Assembly: GCA_016209155.1 (NCBI GenBank) | Contig: JACQWU010000034.1 | Span: 794-10,023 of the forward strand | Length of the DNA stretch: 9,230 nt | Source: Candidatus Desantisiibacteriota bacterium | GTDB taxonomy: Bacteria > JACRDZ01 | Direction of reading: 5' to 3' | In this document: piece after piece, positions 1 to 6,912 of the stretch | How the letters are laid out: each line of letters starts with the position of its first letter | How positions within the stretch are numbered: position 1 is the stretch's first letter | Position numbers and translations under genes: made by a program | The notes under the pieces: generated by a model | What the model was told of the DNA's origin: nothing | Seen by the model: the letters and a program-made list of their open reading frames with translations, nothing else | The model's database searches: none

Positions 1-587
1 GGATTAGCGAATAATGGTTCATTTTTTTTTTCACGTTCATTATTCATAAGCTCAAAACCGTTACGATCCAGATATACTTCACCCCGGACTTCAAAATCTG
101 TTAATCCGCTTAAAGAATTTATTTCATTTGGAATAGATTTAATTGTTTTAAGATTTAAAGTAACATCATCGCCGGTAAAACCGTCACCCCTTGTAACACC
201 TTTAAATAATCTCCTGTTTTTATATAAAAGAGCAATAGCAAGTCCATCAATCTTAAGCTCCGCCGCATATTCTATCTTTTCTCCTTCAGCCATTTTTTTT
301 ATACGGGTATCAAAATCGATAAGTTCTTCATTTGAATAAGTATTTGCAAGGCTGAGCATGGGGATTTCATGTTTGAAGCTTGAAAATTCCTTTAAAGGTT
401 TTCCTCCGATTAAAGCAGTCGGAGAGTCAGGGGTAATAAGATGAGGATACTCATTTTCCAGCTCTATTAATTCTTTATAAAGCCTGTCATACTCGGTATC
501 GGAAATTTCAGGGTCATTATCTTCATAATATTTTTGATTATGATAATTTATTGATTCTCTTAGCTTTTTAATTTTTTCTTCTATCAT
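1..587 (-). CDS. ligA: NAD+-dependent DNA ligase LigA, N-terminal part (3' end outside window)
   Basis: Seals nicks in duplex DNA during replication and repair, using NAD+ as adenylyl donor, in the cytoplasm. The visible 195 codons cover the Ia NAD+-binding region (residues about 1-60, with YHNQKYYEDNDPEISDTEYD) and most of the adenylation domain. The adenylated lysine is K112 in the KIDG motif (AELKIDGLA), followed by TRGDG (132-136) and VRGEV (167-171), which are hallmarks of bacterial LigA. The visible part ends at LFAN, where the family continues with PRNAAAGSLR, so roughly 470 residues lie beyond position 1. The start ATG at 587-585 follows a weak GGAA ribosome site and places the Ia domain at the normal distance from the N terminus. 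Only 27 bases separate it from the tRNA-Leu gene and I see no terminator between them, so read-through from the tRNA promoter is plausible. Truncation is only by the window edge; no internal stops are seen. Confidence 0.97.
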   Translation of the reverse strand, partial: MIEEKIKKLRESINYHNQKYYEDNDPEISDTEYDRLYKELIELENEYPHLITPDSPTALIGGKPLKEFSSFKHEIPMLSLANTYSNEELIDFDTRIKKMAEGEKIEYAAELKIDGLAIALLYKNRRLFKGVTRGDGFTGDDVTLNLKTIKSIPNEINSLSGLTDFEVRGEVYLDRNGFELMNNEREKKNEPLFAN

Positions 588-614
588 ATTTATTCCACTA
601 TGCTTCCGGATAAA

Positions 615-699
615 TGGTGCCGGGGACGGGACTTGAACCCGTACGGGGTTACCCATACGCCCCTCAAACGTACGTGTCTGCCAATTCCACCACCCCGGC
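615..699 (-). tRNA. tRNA-Leu, anticodon GAG
   Basis: The minus strand folds as a class II (long variable arm) tRNA. The 7-bp acceptor stem is GCCGGGG/CCCCGGC, followed by discriminator A and an encoded CCA (617-615). The anticodon stem is TACGT/GCGTA around the loop TTGAGGG, giving anticodon GAG (plus-strand 663-665) with G at position 37. The variable arm is TGGG-TAA-CCC, and the T arm is ACGGG-TTCAAGT-CCCGT. The D-arm contains TGGTGGAATTGGCAGACAC, typical of leucine tRNAs. It reads CUC/CUU codons. It has its own promoter just upstream and precedes ligA in the same direction. Confidence 0.97.
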
Positions 700-722
700 T
701 AAAAGCTAAAAAAGTTCAGTAC

Positions 723-750
723 ATTATAACAAAAACATTTCTTAAGTCAA
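723..750 (-). promoter_or_regulatory. sigma70-type promoter for tRNA-Leu
   Basis: On the minus strand the -35 box TTGACT (750-745) and the -10 box TATAAT (728-723) are separated by 16 bases. A TG one base before the -10 makes it an extended -10. The predicted start is around 716, giving a short leader before the tRNA 5' end at 699. The -35 box overlaps the TGA stop (749-747) of the upstream nucleosidase-like gene, so the promoter lies flush against a coding end. Confidence 0.8.
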
Positions 751-1460
751 ACTAAATGTTGCATAAAATCAAATAAAAAACCCGCGGCTTTTTTTATTGA
801 TGAATTTATAACTGTTTTTTGCGAATCATTTGGGTTGTAAAATGGAAGTGACTTTATTATATCACTCACATAAAAAAGAGCGGCTCCTTTTAATCCGGTA
901 TAATTTAAAGCGGAGAAAAACGCAGAGCATTCCATATCCAGTATATTAATTTCTTTTTTAATTATCAAATTATGCCTATCCTCTTCAAGTTTTAATGATG
1001 AAACAGTTGAGCATACGGCTTTAGTAATACCTATTCTTTCCCCTTCAATTAATAAATTATCAACTAATTTCTCATCCGGATATAATAAAAATTTGTTTTT
1101 GTTATCATTATTTAAAAGCATGTCAGTAAAACTTTCATTGGAATAACATTTAACCGGAATTACAATACTGCCTATGTCAAGACAGTCTTTTTTTTGCACT
1201 AAGCCGCATGAACCGAAAAGTATAATATTTTTACATAAAGTATTTTTAAGATACAATACAGTATCCCCGACAAAACCCGCTCCCACACCTGTATGAATTA
1301 ATGTGAAATTTTTTCCATTACCCGCACCATACAATTTTCCTTTTATAAATTCCTCTATTTTAAAATACTCTAAAATTCTCTTCGAAAGCACAGGCAATAA
1401 TATGCAGGTTTTATTTATATCTGTATCATTCATCCCAAATAAATATTTAAATCTATACAT
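747..1460 (-). CDS. Nucleoside phosphorylase / nucleosidase superfamily protein (PNP/UDP type)
   Basis: A 237-residue cytoplasmic protein of the purine/uridine phosphorylase and MTA/SAH nucleosidase superfamily, which cleaves the N-glycosidic bond of nucleosides. Visible motifs are GVGAG at 58-62, a GSCG glycine motif at 83-86 (superfamily GT.G), the ribose-binding DMECSA at 175-180 with E177, and a C-terminal SD at 199-200, where D200 would be the base-interacting acid. The length suits the family (about 230-260). The usual N-terminal phosphate-binding GDP.R motif of hexameric phosphorylases is not visible; instead residues 18-30 read TCILLPVLSKRIL. It could therefore be a hydrolase (nucleosidase) or an uncharacterised branch. 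Substrate cannot be assigned. The start ATG at 1460 has a strong AGGGAG ribosome site four bases upstream (plus-strand 1465-1470). It is divergent from the histidine kinase gene; its stop overlaps the tRNA promoter. Confidence 0.88.
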   Translation of the reverse strand: MYRFKYLFGMNDTDINKTCILLPVLSKRILEYFKIEEFIKGKLYGAGNGKNFTLIHTGVGAGFVGDTVLYLKNTLCKNIILFGSCGLVQKKDCLDIGSIVIPVKCYSNESFTDMLLNNDNKNKFLLYPDEKLVDNLLIEGERIGITKAVCSTVSSLKLEEDRHNLIIKKEINILDMECSAFFSALNYTGLKGAALFYVSDIIKSLPFYNPNDSQKTVINSSIKKAAGFLFDFMQHLV

Positions 1461-1486
1461 TTTACTCCCTTCATTATTAATGTGAT

Positions 1487-1495
1487 ATTATAGCA
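1487..1495 (-). promoter_or_regulatory. Extended -10 promoter for the nucleosidase-like gene
   Basis: The minus strand reads TGC-TATAAT (1495-1487), a perfect -10 hexamer with the extended TGn. No good -35 is seen 16-18 bases upstream (about 1508-1516, best GGTTCT or CGGTTC), which fits extended -10 promoters. Transcription would start around 1480, leaving about a 20-base leader that contains the AGGGAG ribosome site. Confidence 0.6.
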
Positions 1496-1587
1496 TCAAT
1501 TTCTGATAAGAACCGATTTTATATTATTTTTGTTTTATTATTAAATTTTTTATTTTGTAATATATCCGGATAGTAATTATAAAATTC

Positions 1588-1617
1588 TTGACTAATACTA
1601 TAACAGATGTCTATAAT
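1588..1617 (+). promoter_or_regulatory. sigma70-type promoter for the histidine kinase-receiver pair
   Basis: The -35 box TTGACT (1588-1593) and the -10 box TATAAT (1612-1617) are 18 bases apart, one more than optimal. The start would be near 1624, about 40 bases before the ATG at 1666. The ribosome site AAAGGA is at 1654-1659, six bases before that ATG. An inverted repeat straddles the -10 (see the separate entry), so control by a repressor or activator is likely. Confidence 0.65.
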
Positions 1618-1628
1618 TTGAGTATTAG
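1592..1628. repeat. Inverted repeat straddling the kinase promoter, possible operator
   Basis: CTAATACT (1592-1599) and AGTATTAG (1621-1628) are perfect 8-bp inverted arms with 21 bases between them. The centre-to-centre distance is 29 bases, close to three helical turns, so a dimer could bind across one face of the DNA. The left arm starts inside the -35 box and the right arm covers the predicted start point, which is a placement typical of repression. The binding protein is unknown; autoregulation by the neighbouring system is possible only if another DNA-binding protein is involved, because neither local receiver protein has a DNA-binding domain. Confidence 0.45.
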
Positions 1629-1665
1629 CATGTGTTTATATATGTTCAAAACCAAAGGATAAAAA

Positions 1666-3189
1666 ATGAAATTATGGGATATCATAATTGAAATACTGAT
1701 TAAATTTGGCGGCTCCCCCGGCACAGCAGAAACGGAAGGAGATATTGTTCGTTTTCTTTTGCCATCAATATTCTGGACCGCATTATTAATAAATGCTCAA
1801 AATAGATGGAAAATACGAAAAGAAAAAAAAGAATATGTGCTGATTTTTGCTTTTAGTTTTGGTCTTTTTCGCGAATTATATATGTTTTTTAATTTTTTAA
1901 TAGTAAGATTGGGAAAAGTTTCGCTGTCTTTTATGCACCTTTTTTTCCCCCCATTTGAGCATGCGCTTTTAACATTTTCTGTTATTTTACTCGCTTATGC
2001 TTTCTTAAATTTTATCTATAATTTAAACCGGTTTGCCTATTTGTATATTGTATCTGCGTTAGGCATAACCGGTCTTTTGTATATAATTACCGCTATAGAC
2101 TGGCACCGTGTCAGCATACTTTATCCCGGCTTAAAATTTGGCTCCTATTGGGGAGATGCTGCTTTCCATTTATTGACAGCAACAGCCATGTTCGTACCAT
2201 TATATACAACCTTTATTAAATTTAAAGAAGGAATGCTGCATAAATTACTTTTTACCGCATTCCTTTTTTTCTTTTTAGATGAAATTTTAATGCTAATAAA
2301 TATCGCTTATAAAGAATACTATGCTTATATTTTTGTCCCTATCCGGCACAATCTTCATATCTGGGCAATACCAATTTTCAGTGTGGTATATCATATAGAA
2401 ATAAAAGAAAAATTAAAAAGAGCAAATATAGAATTGGAAAAACAAAATGATAAACTAAAAGCTCTGGATAAAATGAAAGATGGATTAATCCGGGATGTAA
2501 CTCATGAGCTGAAAACCCCTGTTGCCAAACAGAAAATGCAGATAGAATTGCTAAAAAAAATTCTTTGCCAGCAGGATTCCAATGAGGTAAATCGTAATAA
2601 AATAATTAATACAATAGAAACTTCTATCAAAAGACAGGAAAATGTAATTAATAATATCTTAAATTTATATAGACTGGAAGAAGGCGGAAGAAAATATCAG
2701 ATAAAACCTGTGCGGCTTGATTCAATGCTTGAAATGGTATTAAATGATTATCAGATAATGATAAACACATACAAAATAACAATAAAAAAATCCTTGCCGA
2801 TAATTACTATTAATTCTGATGAAGAAATGATTTTTCATATTTTTTCTAATTTAATTAATAATGCCATTAAATATCGTAATCAATCGGGGTCCCCTTATAT
2901 AGATGTTTCTATAAAAATACAAGAAAATTGGGCTTTGATTATGATTGCTGATAATGGAATTGGACTGACAGAGGAAGAAAGTTCAAAAATATTTGAACCA
3001 TTTTATCAGGCTTCTTCATCATTTGAAGGCTGTGGAGTCGGGCTCATAATTGCTAAAATAATCACAGAAGACTTAGGAGGGGAAATTCATCTGGAATCAA
3101 AAGGAAAAAATCAGGGAACAATAGCAATCGTAAAATTACCATTAAAAGGATTTAATCATGGAAAAAACAATTTTAGTAATCGAAGATGA
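1666..3189 (+). CDS. Membrane sensor histidine kinase with about seven membrane spans
   Basis: A 507-residue two-component sensor kinase of the inner membrane. Residues about 29-243 are hydrophobic and can be divided into some seven spans (about 29-44, 56-80, 95-118, 123-143, 163-182, 191-213, 218-241). I do not recognise this as a named sensor family. A charged helix (about 244-272) links to the kinase core. In that core the H-box is RDVTHELKTP with phospho-acceptor H280, the N-box is FSNLINNAIKY (393-403), the G1 box is DNGIG (429-433), the F-box is FEPF (443-446) and the G2 box is GCGVGL (455-460), so all ATP-binding boxes look intact. There are no PAS, HAMP or periplasmic domains. The start has AAAGGA six bases upstream. 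The end overlaps the next gene by 32 bases, so the two are probably co-translated. Several histidines lie in or near the spans (H91, H99, H147, H168, H228, H231, H243). The signal sensed is unknown. Confidence 0.93.
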   Translation: MKLWDIIIEILIKFGGSPGTAETEGDIVRFLLPSIFWTALLINAQNRWKIRKEKKEYVLIFAFSFGLFRELYMFFNFLIVRLGKVSLSFMHLFFPPFEHALLTFSVILLAYAFLNFIYNLNRFAYLYIVSALGITGLLYIITAIDWHRVSILYPGLKFGSYWGDAAFHLLTATAMFVPLYTTFIKFKEGMLHKLLFTAFLFFFLDEILMLINIAYKEYYAYIFVPIRHNLHIWAIPIFSVVYHIEIKEKLKRANIELEKQNDKLKALDKMKDGLIRDVTHELKTPVAKQKMQIELLKKILCQQDSNEVNRNKIINTIETSIKRQENVINNILNLYRLEEGGRKYQIKPVRLDSMLEMVLNDYQIMINTYKITIKKSLPIITINSDEEMIFHIFSNLINNAIKYRNQSGSPYIDVSIKIQENWALIMIADNGIGLTEEESSKIFEPFYQASSSFEGCGVGLIIAKIITEDLGGEIHLESKGKNQGTIAIVKLPLKGFNHGKNNFSNRR

Positions 3190-3523
3190 TGTGGATATCC
3201 AAAATTATTATGAAATAATTCTTTCAGATTTAAATTTAGATTGTGATATACTACGTGCATATAACGGAAAAGAGGCACTGGAAATTATTGATTCCGGGAA
3301 ACATGTAAATCTAATAATTCTTGATATTGTTATGCCAATAATAGACGGTGAAAAATTTTTGCATGAATTACAGGTGATACGAAAGAATAACATTCCCGTC
3401 ATAATAAGCACGGTAGATGAAGTATTTGCATCAGGTATTTCAAAAAAAGCTAAATTTGTCGGAGTTTTTAATAAACTTGATAAAATAGAAAAACTAACTG
3501 AATTAATAAAAAAAAATCTATAA
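3158..3523 (+). CDS. Single-domain (CheY-like) response regulator receiver protein
   Basis: A 121-residue protein consisting of one receiver domain. It has the acidic pocket E9-D10-D11, phospho-acceptor D56 in ILDIVMP, the S/T switch in ISTVDE (S84/T85), and the conserved lysine K106 in FNKLD, where the usual KP is KL. It has no output domain, so it must act by protein contact, as a phospho-relay intermediate or phosphate sink. The ATG lies 32 bases inside the end of the kinase gene in another frame, with AAAGGA (3145-3150) seven bases upstream inside the kinase coding sequence. This is a layout for translational coupling and fixed stoichiometry. The overlapping kinase is the natural cognate partner; downstream partner unknown. 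Confidence 0.93.
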   Translation: MEKTILVIEDDVDIQNYYEIILSDLNLDCDILRAYNGKEALEIIDSGKHVNLIILDIVMPIIDGEKFLHELQVIRKNNIPVIISTVDEVFASGISKKAKFVGVFNKLDKIEKLTELIKKNL

Positions 3524-3547
3524 ACCAATCATATTTTAATGAAGAAC

Positions 3548-3590
3548 CCTGCGGCAGACCGCAGGAGATATTTTGTCTCTCTTTGTTTGG
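3548..3590 (+). terminator. Possible intrinsic terminator after the kinase-receiver pair
   Basis: CCTGCGG-CAGA-CCGCAGG (3548-3565) makes a perfect 7-bp GC-rich stem with a four-base loop, 24 bases after the receiver gene stop. The tail that follows (GATATTTTGTCTCTCTTTG) is pyrimidine-rich but not a clean T run, so termination may be partial. It stands out sharply against the AT-rich surroundings. It could equally be a copy of a dispersed palindromic element. Confidence 0.5.
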
Positions 3591-3635
3591 AATTCTTTAT
3601 TATTTATTTATTTTTATCTCAATGTAGAACATTGA
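3583..3635 (+). promoter_or_regulatory. Upstream region of the HEAT lipoprotein gene: weak promoter and 17-bp palindrome
   Basis: TCAATGT-AGA-ACATTGA (3619-3635) is a perfect 7-3-7 palindrome, of a size typical for a dimeric regulator site. A weak sigma70-like pair precedes it: TTGTTT (3583-3588) and TATTTA (3605-3610), 16 bases apart. That would place the palindrome at or just after the transcription start, a repressor-type position. The promoter boxes are uncertain in such AT-rich DNA; the palindrome is certain as sequence, its role inferred. Confidence 0.4.
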
Positions 3636-3669
3636 AGAATAGTTTGATCTAAAAAAGGTCTTTTAAAAT

Positions 3670-6600
3670 ATGTACAAAAAAAATTATATTTTTTTGCTGA
3701 TTTTAATATTGACTTCCTGTTCATCCCTTAACCGGACATCTGTTTATGAAAAAAATAGTATTGATAAATTGAGTATGGAATTAGCCAATAATAATGATAT
3801 ATCTGCACGTATTTCTATAATTAATGCTCTGGGATCATTTAACAATAAACATGCGGCAAAAATTTTAATTACTGTTTTTGAAAATAAAAATGAAAATAAA
3901 ATAATACATAGAGCTGCCGCGCTTTCACTTGAGAATATGAGTAATGAGGAAATTATCGATCCGATGATTTCCGCTTTTAAAACTGACAGCGATAAGTTTG
4001 TAAGGAGATCTGCAGTCAGAATACTGGGGAAAATAGATAACAAGAAATGCATTGCCCCTTTGCTTACTGCCTTAAGCGATGAAGATGAAATGATAAGAAC
4101 CATTGCAATAAACAGTCTTTTAAAAAAGAAAATAAAAGATGTATCTCCTCTTTTAAATATGCTTGAAAAGAGCAATGCAAATGCAAGGATATCTGTAATA
4201 AGACTGATTGGACAGCTTAAAATAAATAATGCGGTTAAACCTTTATTCAATATAATAAATAGCACTTATTCACGGGAAGAACTTAAGGAAATTTATATAG
4301 CGCTCGGAAATATTGGAAACAAAGAGGCAGTTGAAATATTATTAAAACAAATTAAAAATGTTAAAAATAATGATATTCATATTCGCAATCTGATTATTGA
4401 AATCCTGGGTAAGACAAAAAATAAAGATGCTGTCCCTGTATTAATTAGTTTATTAGAAAATAAAGATACAGCTTATTATGCAATTTCTGCACTTGGAGAA
4501 ATTGGTGATGAACGTGCTGTTATTCCTTTGATCAAGTCATTAAATATTTTTGACTCAGGCAAATTTATTGAAGAAATATTAAAAAAATTTAATTCTATTC
4601 CGGTTGAAGCAATAATAAATTTATATAGTGAAGAAAAAAACAATAATATTAAAGTACTTATTATTGAAATTTTAAGTGAAATTAGGAATAAACAAACGCT
4701 GGATTTATTTATGCTTATAACTGCATTTGGCGATAATAACAAAAATGTGCGTAAGGCAGTTACTATAGCACTTGCCAAATCAAACAACAAACAGGTTGTT
4801 TCTCTTCTTATTTCAGCAATAAAAGATGCGGATGGAGAAACTCAAGAGGCTATAATTGACGGGCTGACAGCAATAGGTGAACCTTCGATACCCCCGCTTA
4901 TGGAAGAACTTAAAAATAAAAAATCAGTTGTCCGCAAAGTAGCGGCTATTGTTCTTGCAAATTTGAATGTTAAATTTAATAACGATGAGGAAAGGGTATG
5001 GTTTTTTATTTCTGATTCCAGATATTATAAAGCTGTTAAATTCGGGAAAATAGCTGTTGATCCGCTTATTTTTGCTTATATTAATTATGAACCTTATTAT
5101 ATGAATGATAAAAATGAAATTATTAAAACATTGAATAAAATCAATGATGAAAATATTTCAGAACGATTAGTTGCCCTGCTTAAAGACGGTAACAAAAAAA
5201 ATCGTGAAGCTGCTATCAATATAATTCGAGAAATTAATAATGATCTGGCAATTGACCCGCTTATTACTTTGCTTGAAGATTGTGAACTTTCAGCTATTAA
5301 AAGACTCGGAGAAATACGCGATAAGCGAGCGGTTAATCCTCTTATCAAATTGATAAAAAATGATTCAACAGACATTAAAATAGCATCCATTCAGGCATTA
5401 GGGGAAATAGGTGATACACAGGCAGTAGAACCTCTTATCGATGTTTTTAAAAATGATCTTAATAAATATGTTCTTATGACAGTAAGGGCAGCTCTTTCAA
5501 AGCTTAAAAAAAACGATGAACCTGTTTTAAATTACTTTACACCTTTTACTCAAAATAAAGATAAAGATTTACGCGTTTATGCTGCCAGGAGTCTTGGTAA
5601 TGCCGGAGATAAGGACGCTGCGGATATATTAATTAATATGCTTAAAGACAAGGAGATAAGCGTCAGAGATTCCGCTGCCGAAGCTCTTGGTAAAATCGGT
5701 GATAAACGCGCGGTTGAGCCGCTTATTACTTTACTTAAAAATGATACGACAAATATTATATTAACGTCTATTCAGGCACTGGAAAAATTAAATGATAAAC
5801 GGGCCATAAATCCAATTGTTGAAGTACTTAAGGATACAAATAAAGATAAAAAAATAAAGGAATACGCAGGAAAAGCGCTTAAGAATATAAGCGATGAAAC
5901 TGCAGTGGATCAATTAATCGATTTACTTAAATTTAATAGCTATAGAATAAATGTTTATGCGGCAGAAGCACTTGCAAATATTGGTAATACAAAAGCTGTA
6001 ACTCCGATTTTAGAACATGTAAACCCGAATCATCTGATTGGAAAATACAATAAATTTGACTCATCGATCAGCAATCATTTAATTGCTTTCCAATTAACTG
6101 ATGAAATTTCTGTTTTACGCTGGCAGGCGGCATTTTATTTAGATACTTATTTTGAATGGATACCTGAAGATGATATAGAAAAAGCAAAATTTTTAATCGC
6201 ATACCAAAAATGGGATGAAGTTATAACACTCGGTTCTGTTGCCATGCAGCCGCTAATTGATATTATTAAAAAAGAAAGCTATGATTATAACTATGAAAAA
6301 GCAGGAGAAACACTATTTAAAATTGATGATAAAAAAGGTACAGATTTAGTAATGAACATTATCAAAGACAAGAATATAGAAAAAAATATTAAAACAAAAT
6401 TTTTTGGAATTTTAAGAAAAAAATATGAATCTGCCGGTGCGGACAAAGACGTATTATCAGTGTTAATTTCCTCGCTAAAAGGTGAGTACGGAGAAATATA
6501 TCCGAAATATGCTGTAAAATATATTACCGAAATACTTGATAAATCAAATTATAAACCGGCAAATGATGAAGAAAAAATATGGCTCTTAATCGCAAATGAT

Positions 6601-6912
6601 GAATGGGGGAAAGTTGAGCAATCAGGGAAAATATCAGTAACCCCGTTGATTACTTTAATTGAAAAAAAACATTTACCCGGAGATGTAGTTGAACAGGCAA
6701 TCACTGCTTCAGGAAATATCGGGGATGCAACTTTTGTTGATGTTTTAATTTTTGCTCTTAAAAATGATAATAAATCTATTTGTATTAAAAGTATTAATGC
6801 ATTAGGAAATATTAATGATGAAAGAGCAATAATACCATTAACTGATTTATTTAAAGATAAAGATGCAAATGTACGGGAAAAAGCAAAGGAAATTTTAAAA
6901 AATTTCAAATAG
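3670..6912 (+). CDS. Giant HEAT-repeat (PBS lyase-type) lipoprotein
   Basis: A 1080-residue protein. Residues 1-17 are a lipoprotein signal: KK, a hydrophobic stretch (IFLLILIL), then lipobox LTSC with C17 as the lipidated residue. Ser at +2 predicts outer-membrane or outer-leaflet retention if the cell is diderm. Nearly all the rest is HEAT-like repeats of about 31 residues. Their signature recurs many times, for example ALGEIGDERAVIPLI (274-288), ALGEIGDTQAVEPLI (576-590) and ALGKIGDKRAVEPLI (672-686). Three non-HEAT inserts share a pattern of hydrophobic/aromatic-LIA...W..V...G..AV.PLI at about 438-468, 834-866 and 965-997. Such solenoids bind proteins; no catalytic motif is seen. The start has AAAAAAGG with an 11-base spacer, long but workable; no better start fits the signal peptide. 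It lies between two signalling units and probably has its own transcript. Candidate role: envelope scaffold or signal partner (inference). Confidence 0.92.
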   Translation: MYKKNYIFLLILILTSCSSLNRTSVYEKNSIDKLSMELANNNDISARISIINALGSFNNKHAAKILITVFENKNENKIIHRAAALSLENMSNEEIIDPMISAFKTDSDKFVRRSAVRILGKIDNKKCIAPLLTALSDEDEMIRTIAINSLLKKKIKDVSPLLNMLEKSNANARISVIRLIGQLKINNAVKPLFNIINSTYSREELKEIYIALGNIGNKEAVEILLKQIKNVKNNDIHIRNLIIEILGKTKNKDAVPVLISLLENKDTAYYAISALGEIGDERAVIPLIKSLNIFDSGKFIEEILKKFNSIPVEAIINLYSEEKNNNIKVLIIEILSEIRNKQTLDLFMLITAFGDNNKNVRKAVTIALAKSNNKQVVSLLISAIKDADGETQEAIIDGLTAIGEPSIPPLMEELKNKKSVVRKVAAIVLANLNVKFNNDEERVWFFISDSRYYKAVKFGKIAVDPLIFAYINYEPYYMNDKNEIIKTLNKINDENISERLVALLKDGNKKNREAAINIIREINNDLAIDPLITLLEDCELSAIKRLGEIRDKRAVNPLIKLIKNDSTDIKIASIQALGEIGDTQAVEPLIDVFKNDLNKYVLMTVRAALSKLKKNDEPVLNYFTPFTQNKDKDLRVYAARSLGNAGDKDAADILINMLKDKEISVRDSAAEALGKIGDKRAVEPLITLLKNDTTNIILTSIQALEKLNDKRAINPIVEVLKDTNKDKKIKEYAGKALKNISDETAVDQLIDLLKFNSYRINVYAAEALANIGNTKAVTPILEHVNPNHLIGKYNKFDSSISNHLIAFQLTDEISVLRWQAAFYLDTYFEWIPEDDIEKAKFLIAYQKWDEVITLGSVAMQPLIDIIKKESYDYNYEKAGETLFKIDDKKGTDLVMNIIKDKNIEKNIKTKFFGILRKKYESAGADKDVLSVLISSLKGEYGEIYPKYAVKYITEILDKSNYKPANDEEKIWLLIANDEWGKVEQSGKISVTPLITLIEKKHLPGDVVEQAITASGNIGDATFVDVLIFALKNDNKSICIKSINALGNINDERAIIPLTDLFKDKDANVREKAKEILKNFK

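Noticed and set aside
775-796. Symmetrical AAAAAA-C-CCGCGG-C-TTTTTT at the end of the nucleosidase-like gene, terminator-like
   Set aside because: It lies inside the coding region and encodes Lys-Lys-Ala-Ala-Gly-Phe-Leu-Phe; the GC core is too small to form a stem with a loop.
1303-1485. 60-codon plus-strand reading frame opposite the nucleosidase-like gene
   Set aside because: It lies antisense to a well-supported gene, has no ribosome site, and its hydrophobic product is what the complement of AT-rich coding DNA gives.
1563-1572. Palindrome TATCCGGATA just upstream of the kinase promoter
   Set aside because: It is a 10-bp ungapped palindrome, short enough to arise by chance; noted only as a possible upstream site.
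3208-3528. Minus-strand frame opposite the receiver gene
   Set aside because: It is antisense to an intact receiver domain with all key residues and has no recognisable motif.
3744-4265. Long minus-strand frames across the HEAT lipoprotein gene (also 4476-4790, 5097-5390, 6549-6938)
   Set aside because: They are antisense to a gene with clear repeat periodicity; the Ser/Leu/Ile-rich products mirror the repeats and have no start signals.
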